DNA of 64,000 bases from Muricea muricata (Eukaryota > Cnidaria > Anthozoa > Malacalcyonacea > Plexauridae): assembly GCA_963855995.1 (NCBI GenBank), contig OY979716.1:85647042-85711041 (forward strand), given 5' to 3'. Made by a program: the position numbers and the translations under genes. Numbering within the stretch: position 1 is the first letter of the stretch; every line of letters starts with the position of its first letter. Under the pieces are notes generated by a model that was not told the origin of the DNA, ran no database searches, and saw only the letters and a list, made by a program, of their open reading frames with translations. This document shows positions 1 to 12,603 of this stretch, one piece after another.

Positions 1-1559
1 CAACAAGCAATAGAAGAATGCGCACTGAATCTGAATTTGTTTGGTCGAATGAAGCAATGCCTCATAACAAAAATGCTGATCAAGTGTTTGCTGAAGTTTG
101 GTCCAAAAAGACTGCCTGAAAGTGTGAAAGAGCCAATTGATTATTTCCTGCTATTCTTCAAAATGCAGCTGGTTTCCTTCATTGTTGAACAAACAAATCT
201 GTACTATCAACAGCAAGTGTCAGCCTCACAGTGCCTCTTGAAATCATTTCCTGATGTTTGTGAAGAAGAAATCCTTGCATTCTTTGGAATGATTATAGCT
301 ATAGGGTTATATAAACTGCCTAAGATTTCAGACTACTGGCAAACAAGAGGAATCAATGTTATGCCATGGTTCCGATCTGTCTTTTCAAAGAACTGGTTCT
401 TTGCAATAAATAGATATCTTCATTTAAATGACAATACCAAACGACCTGAACAAGGACATACAGGATACAAGTTGTGTTTCATGTTCAACCTGTCATTGAC
501 TCAATCCTTCAGACATTTCAGTCCATGTATACGCTTGCACAAGACCTTAGTGTAGATGAACAAATGGTTGGCACTAGATGCCATGTTTCATTTATCCAGT
601 ACATGCCAAAGAAACCAAAAAAAAATTTGGAATGAAGGTCTGGGCTCTATGTGAAGGAAAAACTGGGTACTGTTGCAACTTTCAAGTGTACACTGGTAAA
701 GTAGATGGTGCCCAAGAACAAGGTCTTACATATCATGTTGTCTTTGATCTCCTTACTCCATACTTGAACAAATGGTACAGCGTATTTTTTGACAACTTTT
801 TCTGTTCAGTAAAGCTTGTGGCTGATTTACTAAAACAACAGACACTGGCTTGTGGAACACTACATACTAACAGGGTAAACCTCCCTTCAGACCTTTCAGC
901 TAGGAAGTTTTGTCGTGGTGATGTCAAATTTTGGATATGCAATCTGATCTCTGTTGTACGGTGGAAAGATAAAAGAGATGTGTTTGCTATTTCTTCTTGC
1001 CATCCCACAGAAATGGTAACTATTCCACCCAGAGAAGATGAAGATAAAGCAGTAGAAAAGCTTGTAATGATCACAGACTACAACCAAAGCATGGGAGGTG
1101 TTGATTTGCGCAATCAGCTGCTCAATTACCATGCCTTGTCGAGGAAAACCAGAAAATGGTGGAAAAACTTTTCTTTAGATTATTGGAACTGTGCATCAGT
1201 AATTCTATGATACTCTACAAAGCAAGAAATCCTGGTTTTGCCAAAAGACACATGGCACACAAAATATTCCGAGAAACACTGGCACTCCATTAGTGCAATT
1301 GCTGGTGGACAAGCAAGCTGAACCATCTGCCACTGTTTTTGCCCCAAAAAGAGGTAAATCATCTACTGGTGAGTACAGGCTAAAAGGGAGGCACTTCCCA
1401 AGCACTTCAACAGAAAGAAAGAGATGTGTGGTATGCAGTTATCAAAAATCTCCCAATGGGAAGTATAAGAACACAAAAACATACAAGTATTGTCAAAAAT
1501 GTAACAAGCATATTTGCACAAATTGTTTTGAAAAGTACCACACTCAATTGAATATTTAA
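1..1559 (+). pseudogene. piggyBac transposase relic (DDE_Tnp_1_7 plus C-terminal zinc finger)
   Basis: Cut-and-paste transposase of the piggyBac superfamily, which targets TTAA sites. The reading frame is already open at base 1, so the N-terminus lies outside the window. Three frames must be joined: 1-~487, a short stretch in another frame to ~630, then ~630-1210, followed by the C-terminal part at 1293-1559. The three catalytic aspartates can be placed: VDEQM near 550-565 (only in the shifted frame), FFDNFF near 787-805 and GGVDLRNQ near 1096-1120. The C-terminus is a cysteine-rich zinc finger (CVVCSYQ, then CQKCNKHICTNCFEKYH at about 1426-1545), typical of piggyBac transposases. A stop at 1208 and at least two frameshifts make this copy inactive. 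I did not find clean TIRs or TTAA flanks. Family assignment is firm. Confidence 0.9.
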
Positions 1560-2079
1560 ACAATAGAAACTTAGAATAAAAGTGAACAGTGTTTAAACAC
1601 TCTTAGTTATGTAAAATAATTTTATCAGGCAACCTACATTTACATTAATCAGATTTTAGCTAAATGCTACAAAATCACATATTTTGCATCGATGTGTGTT
1701 TTTCTTTTCAATCAAGATATTTGTAGTTTGTGCTGTCAAAAGCACACTTATTTGGTATCATTTTATTGCTTATGATCTGCTCTACACGATGGAATTAGAG
1801 AAAAACAATTTTAACAAATTTTTTGCAACGTATTTGATCGTTAATCCTCAGATACGCTTAACTCTAAAATGATTGGTTGAATTTCAGTGACGTCACAAGT
1901 CCGCTTCACAGTCATGAAACCATTTTTATCGAAAAGACCTAACATTCACCTTTCTAATGATATATAGTTTACATAGGTTATTCACATAGCAACAAAAAAT
2001 ATAATACTTATCTACAGACTACTGGGATTCTGCAAATATTTAAAATTTAATTTGGGGCACAAAGGGTTCTGGCCGGATC
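1560..2079. other. AT-rich spacer, no recognisable gene
   Basis: About 500 bases of AT-rich sequence between the piggyBac relic and the BEL/Pao relic. It presumably includes the piggyBac 3' end, but I see no clear inverted repeat, coding frame or RNA gene. Confidence 0.4.
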
Positions 2080-3480
2080 ATCGACCTATCGCAAAGCAAG
2101 AGTGACCGCCTTGGTAGTAAGAGTAATTAAGAACATTGTCCTGAAGGAAAACATTAAGGGATCGATCTCTGTCACTGAGCTGCACGAGACTCAAAAACAA
2201 CTAATCAAAATGACACAAGCAGGCATAGATTTGACAGGGAAAAAAATACAAAATCTAATACCATTTGTTAACAAAGACAAAATTTGGAAAGCCAAAGGAA
2301 GATTGGAAAATGCTCAGGACCTACCCCAAAAGCTAGGAAACCCAAACTGTTGCTACAACACTATCATCAAAAGTTGGTGCATTGTGGGTACAAGTGATTG
2401 ATGATGGAAATCAGACAAAAGTATTGGGTGATTGGCCTGTGAGATATAGCTAGAAATTGCATCAAAGCTTGCATTCCTTGTAAGCTAATGCGAAAGAGGA
2501 CATGTGAACAACGCATGAAACAGCTACCAAGTTACAGAACAGATGCAAACAATCCCACCTTCCCTAACACTGCACTAGACCTTTTTGGTCCATTTGAGGT
2601 CAAAGTGGGAAGAAAGACTATCAAAGAAGCTTGGTGCTGCATATTCACCTGTATGACAAGCAGAGCCACGTTCTTGATGGCTGTCAGAAGATTCATATCT
2701 CTAAGAGGACATCCAAAGTTGGTTTGGTCTGACCGTGGTACTAATTGCGTAGGTGCGCAAAGATACCTGCAGGAGATGGTGCAAGAATGGGACATACTAA
2801 AGATCACGTCTAGCTTTGCAGAATTTGGCACTTCGTTCAAATGGTGTTAGAATGTACCCAAAGCTAGTCACATGAATGGAGTGGTGGATTGCTGATTAAG
2901 TCAGTTCAAAGAGCACTAGAAAGTTCATGTAAAATGACTGCCTAAACTGAAGAGCAGTGGAGAACATTCCTAGCTTAACGTTTTTGGTCAATTCCAGACC
3001 CTTGTATCCTGGATCCAACAACATCTGGAATGACCCGCCAATTACCCCAAACGACCTGATCATGGGACCAAATTTCGGTGTACCGCAACCAGAGGAAGAA
3101 AAGCTAGTTAACCCTAGAGAGCTCAACAAAAGTGTTCAAAGAAGAGTTTGTCAATTCTGGCAATGTTGGATGAAGTATTTCGCCCCGAACCTGTTGATCA
3201 GAACAAAGTGGCATGAGAAGAATTAGAATGTTGCAATTGGAGATCTTGTATTAGAAATTGATAGTAAATGCAAAATAGGTGAGTGGCAAATGGCATTAGT
3301 GGAAGATGTGTTTCCTGGTGAAGACGATCTTGTTCGTAAAGTAAGAATCAGGACGTCGAAGGGAGTTTGAGACTTAGAACAGAACGTGACAGTGTAATAC
3401 TTGAGGGACTCGTACTAAGAAGGCATAACCATTACGTATCGTTTCTCGAACTTGGACGTTCTCCGCACTGGGGAGGAGTG
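2080..3480 (+). pseudogene. BEL/Pao LTR retrotransposon relic (integrase and C-terminal domain)
   Basis: 3' part of a BEL/Pao pol gene broken by many stops and frameshifts. Segment 2102-2401 covers the region before the integrase. The zinc-binding part (CIPCKLMRK) precedes the integrase core at 2488-2850, which keeps DLFGPF (first D) and WSDRGTNCVGAQ (second D). Segment 2957-3226 (SLTFLVNSRPLYP, ITPNDLIMGPN) is the DUF5641-like tail found downstream of BEL/Pao integrases. After about 3480 the sequence may run into a 3' LTR, but no partner LTR is present in the window, so the LTR cannot be defined. The element has no intact frame longer than about 120 codons. Confidence 0.85.
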
Positions 3481-5450
3481 ATTTGACACTTTGATATTCA
3501 TTAATACTATGTTAATTTATGTTAATGTTTCTAATTTATGTGAAAGGTAGTCACGCGAGGTTGTAGGATGATGGCGAAACCTTGAAGAACGAAAGGAGAT
3601 AAACACTATTTTGACAAAACTTTTTATCATTATTTTTTAGTTTGATATTTGTACAGAAATTAAAATTCTTAAAAATGCCCATTCATGTTTGTTGCGAAGA
3701 GCTCACAACAGACTATATGTCTATATATCTCGCACTTTTATATAAGTATTTATTTTCATAAAAATCACATAAATTTATGATAAAATCAGTCAACCTGTCC
3801 CATTCTTCTTCAATGCAATTCGCTTGTAAGCCATTGTCACTACAATGATAAAACGTTTCTTTTAATACACATTTTATATCAGTGGTAAATATTGTTAAAT
3901 CCGGGTCAATATTTAAATTAATACGCACACCTTTCTACTGTTAAATCAACAACAACAGGCTGTGTGTCACTGTAACATAGTTCACTATTTCATTGACGAA
4001 TTATAAAAACAGACGAATATATAAAATTTATGAATAAAACATGAATTTATGATGAAGAAACAGCTCACCTTGGGTTTTTAAATCCCTCTGCCATATTGTT
4101 TTATAAAAACCACATGGTTTGCTGTCATGTGCGTTGGTGCCATGTCTCAAATGCTTCACACAGTATTTCAAAATTTCCTCTTGAAATTTTTATGCTGGAA
4201 TTTTATCGCTGCCATTGGGATTAGCTTGCGAGCGAGCATAAAACAAGCGAGCAATGCAACAGTCCTAAATATGTAATGGGAATTTTTGTAGATTTTACCG
4301 TGAAATAAAAAAAATAACATTTTGAGGAAGGAGAACCTCAAATCTTTTTCTCATTTCAGCTTGATTTCAGATAAGTGCACTGATATTTCAAAGTACGTGG
4401 AAGCACTGGAATCTGCCACGCAGGCTAGCAAATGAACCTGTGATTAAACGACACGTAAATAAATCGCTTGGATTGTTGAAGAAACAGTGAAAAAAGTGAA
4501 ATTATTGAGTTCTGTAGGTTCCGTGGTCTGCAGTTCCGCTAATTAGTATACCCCATGTGACACACTTGCACAGTTTTCCAAAAAATGCTCAATGAAAACG
4601 TTCTCAATTTTTATTTTACGAAGGCCACTAGGGGAAAGATTGTTATAAGGGCATTAAATTGAATACTTCTGTAAAAGTGTAAAAGTTCTAGTACAAATTT
4701 GATCTAAAAATCTGCTAACCCTTTAAAATCATTGGCTAAAACTTCATTAGAATGTTATATTTAAACAACTTGATAGGGTAACAAATAAAAGAAACAAACA
4801 TCTTCGTAATGTTACATCCAGTCAATGCAATAATTATTGCAAAAATTGCAAGGATTCTAACAATTATTGTAAGGTAGACGATATTTGATGATATTCTGAT
4901 GCAAGAATATTTGGGTGTCTTATTCCAACATATTCAACCCAGAATATTACCAGTAATCTGGCAATATTTTCAGCGGAGTAACACTGAATACATCAGAAAC
5001 ATGTGATATTCAAAGGGATAATCAACTGCGTTCTTATCGGAATACGCGGCTTTTCATGCAGTGACAGTGCTAGTGTTTTCTACAATCAAACTATGTTATG
5101 CAATTGTCACAGGGGAACTTGTGTTAATATATTTATTACATGTGCAATGTACATATATTAATTCAGATCCTGTTTAATATCTTGAAAAGTACACTGGTGA
5201 TACTTAATTTGTGCCTTGCACATGGCCTTATCAATATAAAATACCCCACCAAGTAATGCAATGATCATTATTGAAACAAATGCCTGTAAGAATAGGAATG
5301 TTTGTATCCTAGTTTTATATCTTGTGACCAACGAATACATCAAAATGCAAAACATACTGTTACAGAGGCAAGTATGTCAATCATGTTCTTTAAACAAAAA
5401 ACCTGAAACAGAATAAATAGTCTGCAGATTAACCCAATCTAAATACAAAC
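3481..5450. other. AT-rich region without a recognisable gene
   Basis: Mostly AT-rich sequence. One minus-strand frame of 71 codons (3928-3713, ending KSARYIDI) has ordinary amino-acid composition and could be an exon preceded by an acceptor-like acag. I do not recognise it and nothing around it supports a gene. No repeats with clean ends were seen. Confidence 0.3.
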
Positions 5451-5479
5451 AGCCCATTCCACTAAATAACATCAAATGA

Positions 5480-6600
5480 CCATGCTTGTTCCTGCTGCAT
5501 TATGTTTAGAAACTTGTCAGCAAGAGCCAAATAAGATTCGTAAGTGGAAGGCAGCTCTATCAAAGGCACACACGTACAGGCTATAGGTTGTCAGTCAAAA
5601 TCATTCAGGGAGGTGAATGTAACACGAATTGAATCACATGTGATAATGTCACTTCCTGTACAGAAATGTAAAAATGTGGACAATGCACTTCCTTCCAGGG
5701 ACTTGACAAATCGCTTCAGATGGTCTAGACTCTGCCGTTCAGCATCATTGCAAGGCTCTGCTTGAAACAACTTACAATTTTCTTTGCTGTTGGAGACTTG
5801 CTGTTTGAGACTTGCTTTTGTAGAAGCCTTTGAGGTTCTCCAGGGTTTGGAAATCTGGTTGTTGTTGCAATGTTTTTAGTATGGGAGCCCAACAGTTGAG
5901 GATATATCTAGGTTTTTGTATCAGCTCTTGGTGTGCCAACTCGTAGATCATTTCTTGAATGTTTCTCTTGATACTGCTTTAAAACACTTCACAGAGAATA
6001 AAAAGTCAATCACCTCTTTGTCTTTATCAAAGTTATCACCAAGTTATCACACCCATCCAAAATGTCTCAGTCTTCAGCTGCAATATATTCTTTAAAGAAG
6101 AAAGAAAAAATTCCAAAGTGATACTTCCTTCTCCAAACAAGCGTGATGCAATGAACAAAATAGAAAGCTGAAGTGAATAGCCATATTTTTGGTGACCAGA
6201 AATAAGGATGTGGGCAATAGCTTCCCATTCATGCTTCTGCATGTCATGCCTAACGAATGGCGTTTTCTCCATCCTCCCCACAGTTAATGACATAAAACAC
6301 TCATGCCAAAAGTGAGTTAAAACATCGAGTACAAAACATCTGCCTTTTCTTAATACAGGTTCACCATGTTGAATCAACCATCACCACATCAAGATTGCAT
6401 TTTACGACATTAGGATTTGTGAGCAGTTCAATGAGCTCTTTACGGATTGTACAGAGATGAACATTGACTATCTGAGGAAGCTCTGGAGTGTTTATTGATA
6501 TTAGATGAAAATCGTCATCTAAAAGGACATGAAGTCAGGATATTAATTCTGAGTCATTTGGTACTAGACATTTACAGAGTGTTTAAGAACAATTACAATA
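5480..6600 (-). pseudogene. Decayed HECT-like gene fragment
   Basis: On the minus strand a shattered coding sequence can be followed from about 6560 to 5480 by switching frames. The best piece (6377-6036) contains HDMQKHEWEAIAHILISG and FIASRLFGEGSITLEFF. These resemble the HECT-like ubiquitin-ligase proteins that recur in cnidarian genomes. Further down (5760-5500) another frame gives a C-lobe-like stretch with CTCVPLIELPSTYESY, placing a cysteine just before a leucine/proline motif as in HECT catalytic C-lobes. Stops and frameshifts occur throughout, so it is a relic. It may be a decayed cargo gene of the kind carried intact at 36987-44882, but I see no matching TIRs here. The family call is by eye only. 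Confidence 0.5.
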
Positions 6601-6652
6601 AGTACAATTGTTTTGTGCTAGACTGGTAAATAAACATTTGTGTGCATTGTAC

Positions 6653-7667
6653 CAGGGGTGGATTTAGGGGAGGGGTGCACAGGGGTGTGCACCCCTGTTG
6701 GCCTTGGTCAACAGGGGTGCAAGGGGGTGCAAAAAATCAGTATTACTATAATCTCAGTAAATGCCCGTCATTATAAGTATTCAATATTGAAAAGAAAAAT
6801 TAAAAGATTGTTAAACACCAATCAAAAATACTCAAATATAAACAAAGAAATCGTTTATATTATATTAAAGGCCACTCTACGAAGCTTGTCATTGAAAAAT
6901 AGCGTATTTACGAAAATCAAGCAAGTTGTGCCGGAGGACAGATCATTAGCCAGTTTATGTTTATTACTTCTGACAATCATTTTGTTCTGAAATATGAATA
7001 TTGAAGTATCTCAGATCATAGTAAATAGAAACTGTGATCAGATCAATATCTCATATAACCATTTCAGTACAAGCCCCAGCGAGTAAATGCTCCATAGAGC
7101 ATCTTGTTTTATACACAGCAAAAAATGAACAACGTGTTCTGAGCTGATGAAAACAGCATTGAACAATGTTTTGCTGCCCACATTGTTCAAGGTTGTCAAC
7201 AATATCGTTCAATATTGTTGAGCCTGAACAAGTCTGCAATCAGTTGTAACAACCTTGGACAATGTGGGCAGCAAAGCATTGTTCAATGCTGTTTTCATCA
7301 GCCCAGAACAGATTGTTTATTTTTAGCTGTGTATTAAAAATCCACATTCATTGCCATTTCAACTTTTCAATATTGCATGTATTTCATGTAAGCATGCTCT
7401 ATTTGTTTAGTCATTTTGTGGCTAGGCTTGAAAATTACACAGGATATTTAGCTCAGAAATATGGTATAATTTCAAAAGTTTTTCCTTTTTTTTTAAGTGA
7501 AGCTGAAGCTCATAATTCAATGTTCAAATTGCAGAAAATGGTATTTCCGGGGCTCTAATTTACAAAATTTTCAGGGGGGAATACTCTGGACCCCCCTAGG
7601 GCCCTCACCTCTTCGCCACTCGACTCACCCGGCACCCCCCTAAAAAACACTGTTGGATCCACCCCTG
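6653..7667. mobile_element. Non-autonomous hAT-type element, 1015 bp, exact 8-bp TSD
   Basis: The element starts CAGGGGTGGATTTAG and ends GGATCCACCCCTG, so its tips are inverted repeats. It is flanked on both sides by the identical 8-mer cattgtac (6645-6652 and 7668-7675), the TSD length of hAT transposons. The interior has no transposase. GC-rich subterminal stretches (runs of G near 6660-6735, runs of C near 7590-7650) contrast with an AT-rich middle. A smaller MITE (7113-7332) is nested inside. Confidence 0.8.
7113..7332. mobile_element. MITE with ~85-bp inverted repeats
   Basis: About 220 bp. The left arm (acacagcaaaaaatgaac... to about 7195) is nearly the reverse complement of the right arm (about 7245-7332, ending ttagctgtgt). 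Both arms carry the same stretch with cattgttcaa and tgctgcccac. It lies within the hAT element at 6653-7667. The exact ends and TSD are ambiguous (possibly TA). It has no coding capacity. Confidence 0.65.
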
Positions 7668-7883
7668 CATTGTACCATAATGGGTAGTTTCTTTGCCATA
7701 TTCAGTCTGAGGTTATCAATTTGGTAGAATTCTTTGTCAGAATTAAAAGACAATGTAATAGTTTTAGCCTGGCCTAATGTTTCATATCAAACTTACTGCA
7801 CCTTCATCAGACATGATCTGAATCATTTCTTTGTGCTGTGGACTATCACGATGGCATCAGTTCCGCATGTGAACATTGGCACA

Positions 7884-7968
7884 AGAGTGTTGGTTGTTGA
7901 CACTGGTAGGAGGGTGCTGGCTGTTGACACACGTAGGAGGGTGTTGGCCGTTGACACTGGTAGGAGGG
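7884..7968 (+). repeat. 27-bp tandem repeat, three copies
   Basis: Three head-to-tail units of 27 bp beginning agagtgttgg / agggtgctgg / agggtgttgg, each ending gtagg and differing by a few substitutions. In one frame they encode a 9-residue repeat (RVLAVDTGR type), but the surrounding 81-codon frame shows no other sign of being a gene. Confidence 0.7.
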
Positions 7969-8564
7969 TAGTTTTATAGCTTGTCCTTCAACTAATAACC
8001 AGAGAAATGAAAGATTATAGCGAGAAGTATTTTGTTGCGTTTTTCACTTTTTTTACTATGTATTTTATGTGATGGAGGATGCTGGTAATTTATTCATTGA
8101 TAACTCTTCTCACATGTTTGCACTACACTTTGTTTATCTACCATGGATAAACCAACCACTTGATAAATATAAGGACAGGGGCAAATTTAGACGTCTAATC
8201 TGACTGTAGCATTGTGGCCAAAGGCCACTTACGTGGCCTAACATCTTGTATGGGGGGGGGGGTCTGAGGAACATTTCCTGAAAAATTTTTGAAATATGAA
8301 GCATGGAAATACCATTTCCAGTGTTCTGAGCATGGAAATTAATCTTAAAATTTGCACCAATCATGCCTGTTATTCATAAAAAAACACCCAAAAATTGCAA
8401 AATGTATTCATCAACATACCACCTCCTTCCAACAATATTACACAACAATTGCCATTATAATGGTGTTAGATTTAAAACTATCTTCAAACTGCAGAAAATT
8501 GAAATACTAACGGAAAATGTTCATACTGTGCATCTTGGAACAGCGTAATGTTAGTAAGAGAAAA

Positions 8565-8930
8565 GGTTAACTTGTCGATCATCTTGAGACAGCACCATAA
8601 CAATAGTTCGGTAAATATTTAAATGTGGATATTATTGAAATAAAATGTTAAATTGTAGGTCATCATGGAACAGCAGTATAGTGATAGTAAGGTAAAAGGT
8701 TAAATTGCAGATCATCCTGAAACAGCAGACAAATTATAGTAAGGTTAAATGTTAAATTGTAGATCATCATGGAACAGCAGCATGGCGAGAGTGAGGTGAA
8801 ATGTTAATTAACCTGCAGATCACTCCGAACAGCAGCATAAACATAGTAAGGTAAAATGTTGAATTATTGAACAGCAGAATAATGATATAGTAAGGTAGAA
8901 TGTTAACTTGTAGATTATCTTTGAATCTGC
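8565..8930 (+). repeat. Degenerate ~52-bp minisatellite, about six copies
   Basis: Units begin gttaaatt/gttaactt, continue with gtagatcatcatggaacagcag and end with tagtaaggtaaaat. Copies start near 8567, 8648, 8699, 8751, 8803, 8858 and 8902. Divergence and length differences between copies show the array is old. No coding sense is seen. Confidence 0.7.
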
Positions 8931-9029
8931 TTACATATTGTTTTCCCATTAATATTGTTGAGATGTATTTCATAATGGACATTAAATAAGCCTAGACCTT
9001 TCAATCAGGATTTTGACTTGGTGCTACAA

Positions 9030-10830
9030 AGATAAGTTTCAACTCTGTAAAATCGAGATGGACCTTTCGCAAGTGCAGGTGGTAACTGGAATTGTTGCAA
9101 AAATTTTAATTGAGGTACCTATTTTGGGGAAACTTGTCTTGTCAGCGAAAAGCAAAACCTCGGAAAACTTGGAAGGCAGAGGACCCTTTTCCATTTGGCG
9201 TTGCTCAGCCCACATCTCCAATTTGGTAAGGAGAAAGTAAGGTACAGGCAAGTCATCTTTGTACATGTCCAGAAACTCAGAAAACTTGGCTTTCCAATCA
9301 GACAGGTTGGAACATTCTTCGGCAAACCGTATGCAGCATTCATAACATTAGGAAAATCAAGTTTGGATTTCCAATTCAAGATGGAATGCTAAAAAATGGA
9401 ATGCTAATTACTCTCTGGTCGTATTGAGAAGGTGAATCAGCTGGTGTGTTAGCGTGGGGTGTTGTTGCCTTCCTGTCCTTCTTTGTTGATCAGGAATACT
9501 TCGAACACTGTTTTCAACAGATTGTGTTTCTTCATACCACATGTCGTGTCTCACATCCACGTCATTTCTCCTTTTTTCCAGATGCACATATAGACCCTCT
9601 AGAGACCTTTTCTATAGCTGCTCCAGTGTCGATAACTGAACTGTGAGCAAGTCACCTGAAGACATCTCGAAACCACAACCAACACAATAAATGAAAAGGA
9701 GACGGTGGCCAGATATAATGGACTGGCTTTTTGTACAGATTTTTTATTCCACTTGCTGCCAATGTTATCGCGACTGATTTGGAGGCATTTAAATATTGTA
9801 GGGAAAATCTCAATGGAAACTGACAAACCATCAATTCTTGCCACCCATCTTGTTTTACAAACATTGATCAGGCATTTATGATTCACAAAAGAAAGCATTT
9901 CTTCGATGGTCTTGACCGATAAATTAAAATGCTTTGGAGAAAAGCTGAAGAATTCTGTAGCAACACAGACATGATCCATCATATTCCTCACAAGTTGTTC
10001 TTTGCAGCAAGCAGTGATGCAAAGGTTGAAGTTACAATGTACACAAAGAGCCTTCCTGTTGGCTTCTTGTATTTTAGCTGCCACAGATAACCGTCCTCCC
10101 ATGTTCCCAGCTCCATCATACCCCTGACCACGACAATCACTAATCGGCAAATTTAGTTCACAAAGGAATTCCTTAATGATGGTAGCAACAAATTCACCCA
10201 ACAAGCACTTTTTGCATGGGACAAAATCAAGAAACTCCTCTCTTATTTTACACTGTTTGTCCACAAACCGAATAACAATACTTTGCTGTTCTATGTTGCC
10301 ATAATCTGATGCTTCATCAGTGAAGATGCTGTAAAACTTTGCTTTGCAGATTTCTTCAGTGATTTTCTTGGTAATTAAATCATCACATATAACGATTATT
10401 TCATTCTGAGTTGGTTTAGATTTGTAGGTCATGTTCTTTGACAAACTTTTGAAAAGTTCTTCAACAGTTTTACCAGCATACATTGCTCCATACTTTAGGA
10501 TCTCGATAAAATTACCACAGTTAATGTCATCTGATAGATAGTTGGAAGAATAATCTCTATGTCTACGTTATGAAATATTTTGACTTCCATAAAGAACAAT
10601 TGCTTCAATGAAGGTTCTTAAAAGCTTTCTGTTCTCCTCTGTCTGCTGCCTTTTGTTGTCATCCAACATAATGTCAATGGCTGCCGACTTTTGTTCTATG
10701 TGAGATCTAAGTACTGCTGCACATGCTGTGGTGCTTTGTGAAGTGGTGAATTTTTAGAATGCTCCCGAAATTTAGCTGATCCGACCTGCCAGGTTGTGAG
10801 CAGGGTTTTTAAAAGCCTTTGCAGTTTACT
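9030..10830 (-). pseudogene. hAT-superfamily transposase relic (TTF-type zinc finger/ZMYM1-like)
   Basis: Minus-strand gene decayed by stops and frameshifts. Reading 10830 to 9030, a TTF/BED-like N-terminal piece (VGSAKFREHSKNSPLHKAP, near 10780) comes first. The main block (10483-9599) carries the DUF4371-type core: FYSIFTDEASDYGN (first catalytic D), CRGQGYDGAGNMGG (second D) and a VCKTRWVAR stretch. A separate frame at 9266-9039 has TIPVTTCTCERSISILQS, the hAT C-terminal dimerisation motif with its conserved E-R-S. Order and spacing match hAT/ZMYM1-like transposases. No TIRs with an 8-bp TSD were located around it, so the element boundaries are unknown. Confidence 0.88.
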
Positions 10831-11239
10831 GGTATTGTGTGTTCCCATGCATTCTCAAGCAAACAGCACAATTTATGTAGAAGTCTCCATCCACCTTTTG
10901 TGAGTATGTCAGCCAAGCAAACAAATTTATACAATGCAAGCGAAACTTTCTGCCGTTTACCAAATGTTACAAAGAACATTATACTTCTGTTTATCAGTTA
11001 AGGAGCCAACGTTGACATAGTTTGTAAAATCATTGGGAAAACACAATGTTTTGGATGTTGTCTCTGTGTCTTTTTAAACCAATGAGCTGCCTACACGTTT
11101 TTTTTGACAATACTTTTCGGAATTTCTTCATTCGTCACTCTGCTCAACAAACTTTCTTTTTATGGGAAATAGTTTAAAATCAAGAACGGTTTGCTTCTTT
11201 TTAACCCATTGCAACCTACAGGAAGCGCTTGTGTGTACA

Positions 11240-11442
11240 CAGTGGCGAATCTAGCGTAAGTCAAAATAAATTACCACAGCTCATTCCAGGATATATTTAC
11301 ATTTTAAAATACCTTCAAAGCAACTTCATTGGTTAGATTTTATTCTTTTGAAATTCATGACCTATGACATTGTTATAAAGTTATTTTGAATTTAAAATTG
11401 AGCTGCTATAATCTATTTTGACTTACCCTGGATCCGCCACTG
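11240..11442. mobile_element. hAT-type MITE, 203 bp (family A, copy 1)
   Basis: Begins CAGTGGCGAATCTAGCG and ends GGATCCGCCACTG, giving imperfect ~25-bp TIRs. It is flanked by exact 8-bp duplications tgtgtaca (11232-11239 and 11443-11450). A second 203-bp copy at 17543-17745 is nearly identical in the same orientation, which argues for recent activity. It is non-coding. Confidence 0.92.
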
Positions 11443-11450
11443 TGTGTACA

Positions 11451-12560
11451 GAGAAATTTCCTACAACAGAACTAGTTAATGATGATGGGGTTTGATTGGT
11501 AGGCAGCATATTCCTTCTTACTTGTGACGAACTAACATTAATATCTGGGAAGGCTTGCTTCAGGACAAAGTGTTGAATACTCCTAAATATGGGAAATGAC
11601 CATGTACATGTAAACAGAGCAACATGCAGAAATATTCCTGTAAGAAATTACACAATGTGATTCAAATAATTAATAACTCTAGTATGTCTAATTTCGATAA
11701 TTTATATTATACAGGAGTGATTCGCATATAAAACATGAGCAGACTTACATTATTTTGGTAAATAAATAGACACAATGACACACAGTACGCCAAGGCTATC
11801 AAATATTATAATATGGCAATATGCCAGGCCTGATTTAAACAGTGCTGTTGTTGTTGACTTCATGGGAGTTGCAAATGTGAAAAATCGCACACCAAAACTT
11901 TTTGTCTGCATTCTGTCACGATTCCTTCACAATAGCTCTCTCACACAGTGATTTAACAGATGCTAGTCTAATCACCTTTGAATAAATGGAATATTCTTAT
12001 TCATGATACATAGCTTGTCAAGTGAATCAGTTGCCATATCTTTATTTATGAGCGTCAAGTAAAATTTACCGAATGCAACCAGTGATTACAACATGAAGGT
12101 GCAAAGTTAGAATATATGAAACATCGTCCTAAAAACCGTACCATTTTGCTACATTCTAATTGGTTTCGTTTGACTAACTATTGCAAACCAATCATAATGC
12201 TGTATTTGTCGATTTCTACTACAGTCAGTTTCAATGTGACCACTGCAAAAATTTGTACATTGGGAGAGTTCAGCGGTCACTAGGGCACATAGATGCTAAT
12301 TTTATCGCTCTGTGATTTTTGAAAATTTTACACACTTTTTATCAGTATTTGGAAGTTTAATAACACAAAATTATCGCTAACATTTTCATGTTGGTAATTT
12401 GGTGGATATTATATCAATTTGGAATTTCATGCGAGTATTTTAGATAATTTTAGAAAAGTTGTTATTTGGGTTGTTTTTTTTTTCAATACCAGTTTCGCAT
12501 GCAAGTCCATTTGGGGGTGTGCAATGTGATTTAAATTGTTTGCGCACGAATTACAACGAA
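11451..12560. other. AT-rich spacer, nothing recognised
   Basis: About 1.1 kb with no coding frame above background, no inverted repeats with clean ends and no RNA gene that I can see. It precedes the RT relic starting at 12.6 kb. Confidence 0.35.
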
Positions 12561-12603
12561 TAAAACCAAATATCAATACCATTTATGTCAGAAGCATTTC
12601 AAA

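Noticed and set aside
2030..2065. ggcacaaaggg as a piggyBac terminal repeat
   Set aside because: The motif resembles piggyBac tips (CCCTTTG inverted), but no TTAA follows it and no partner end is present.
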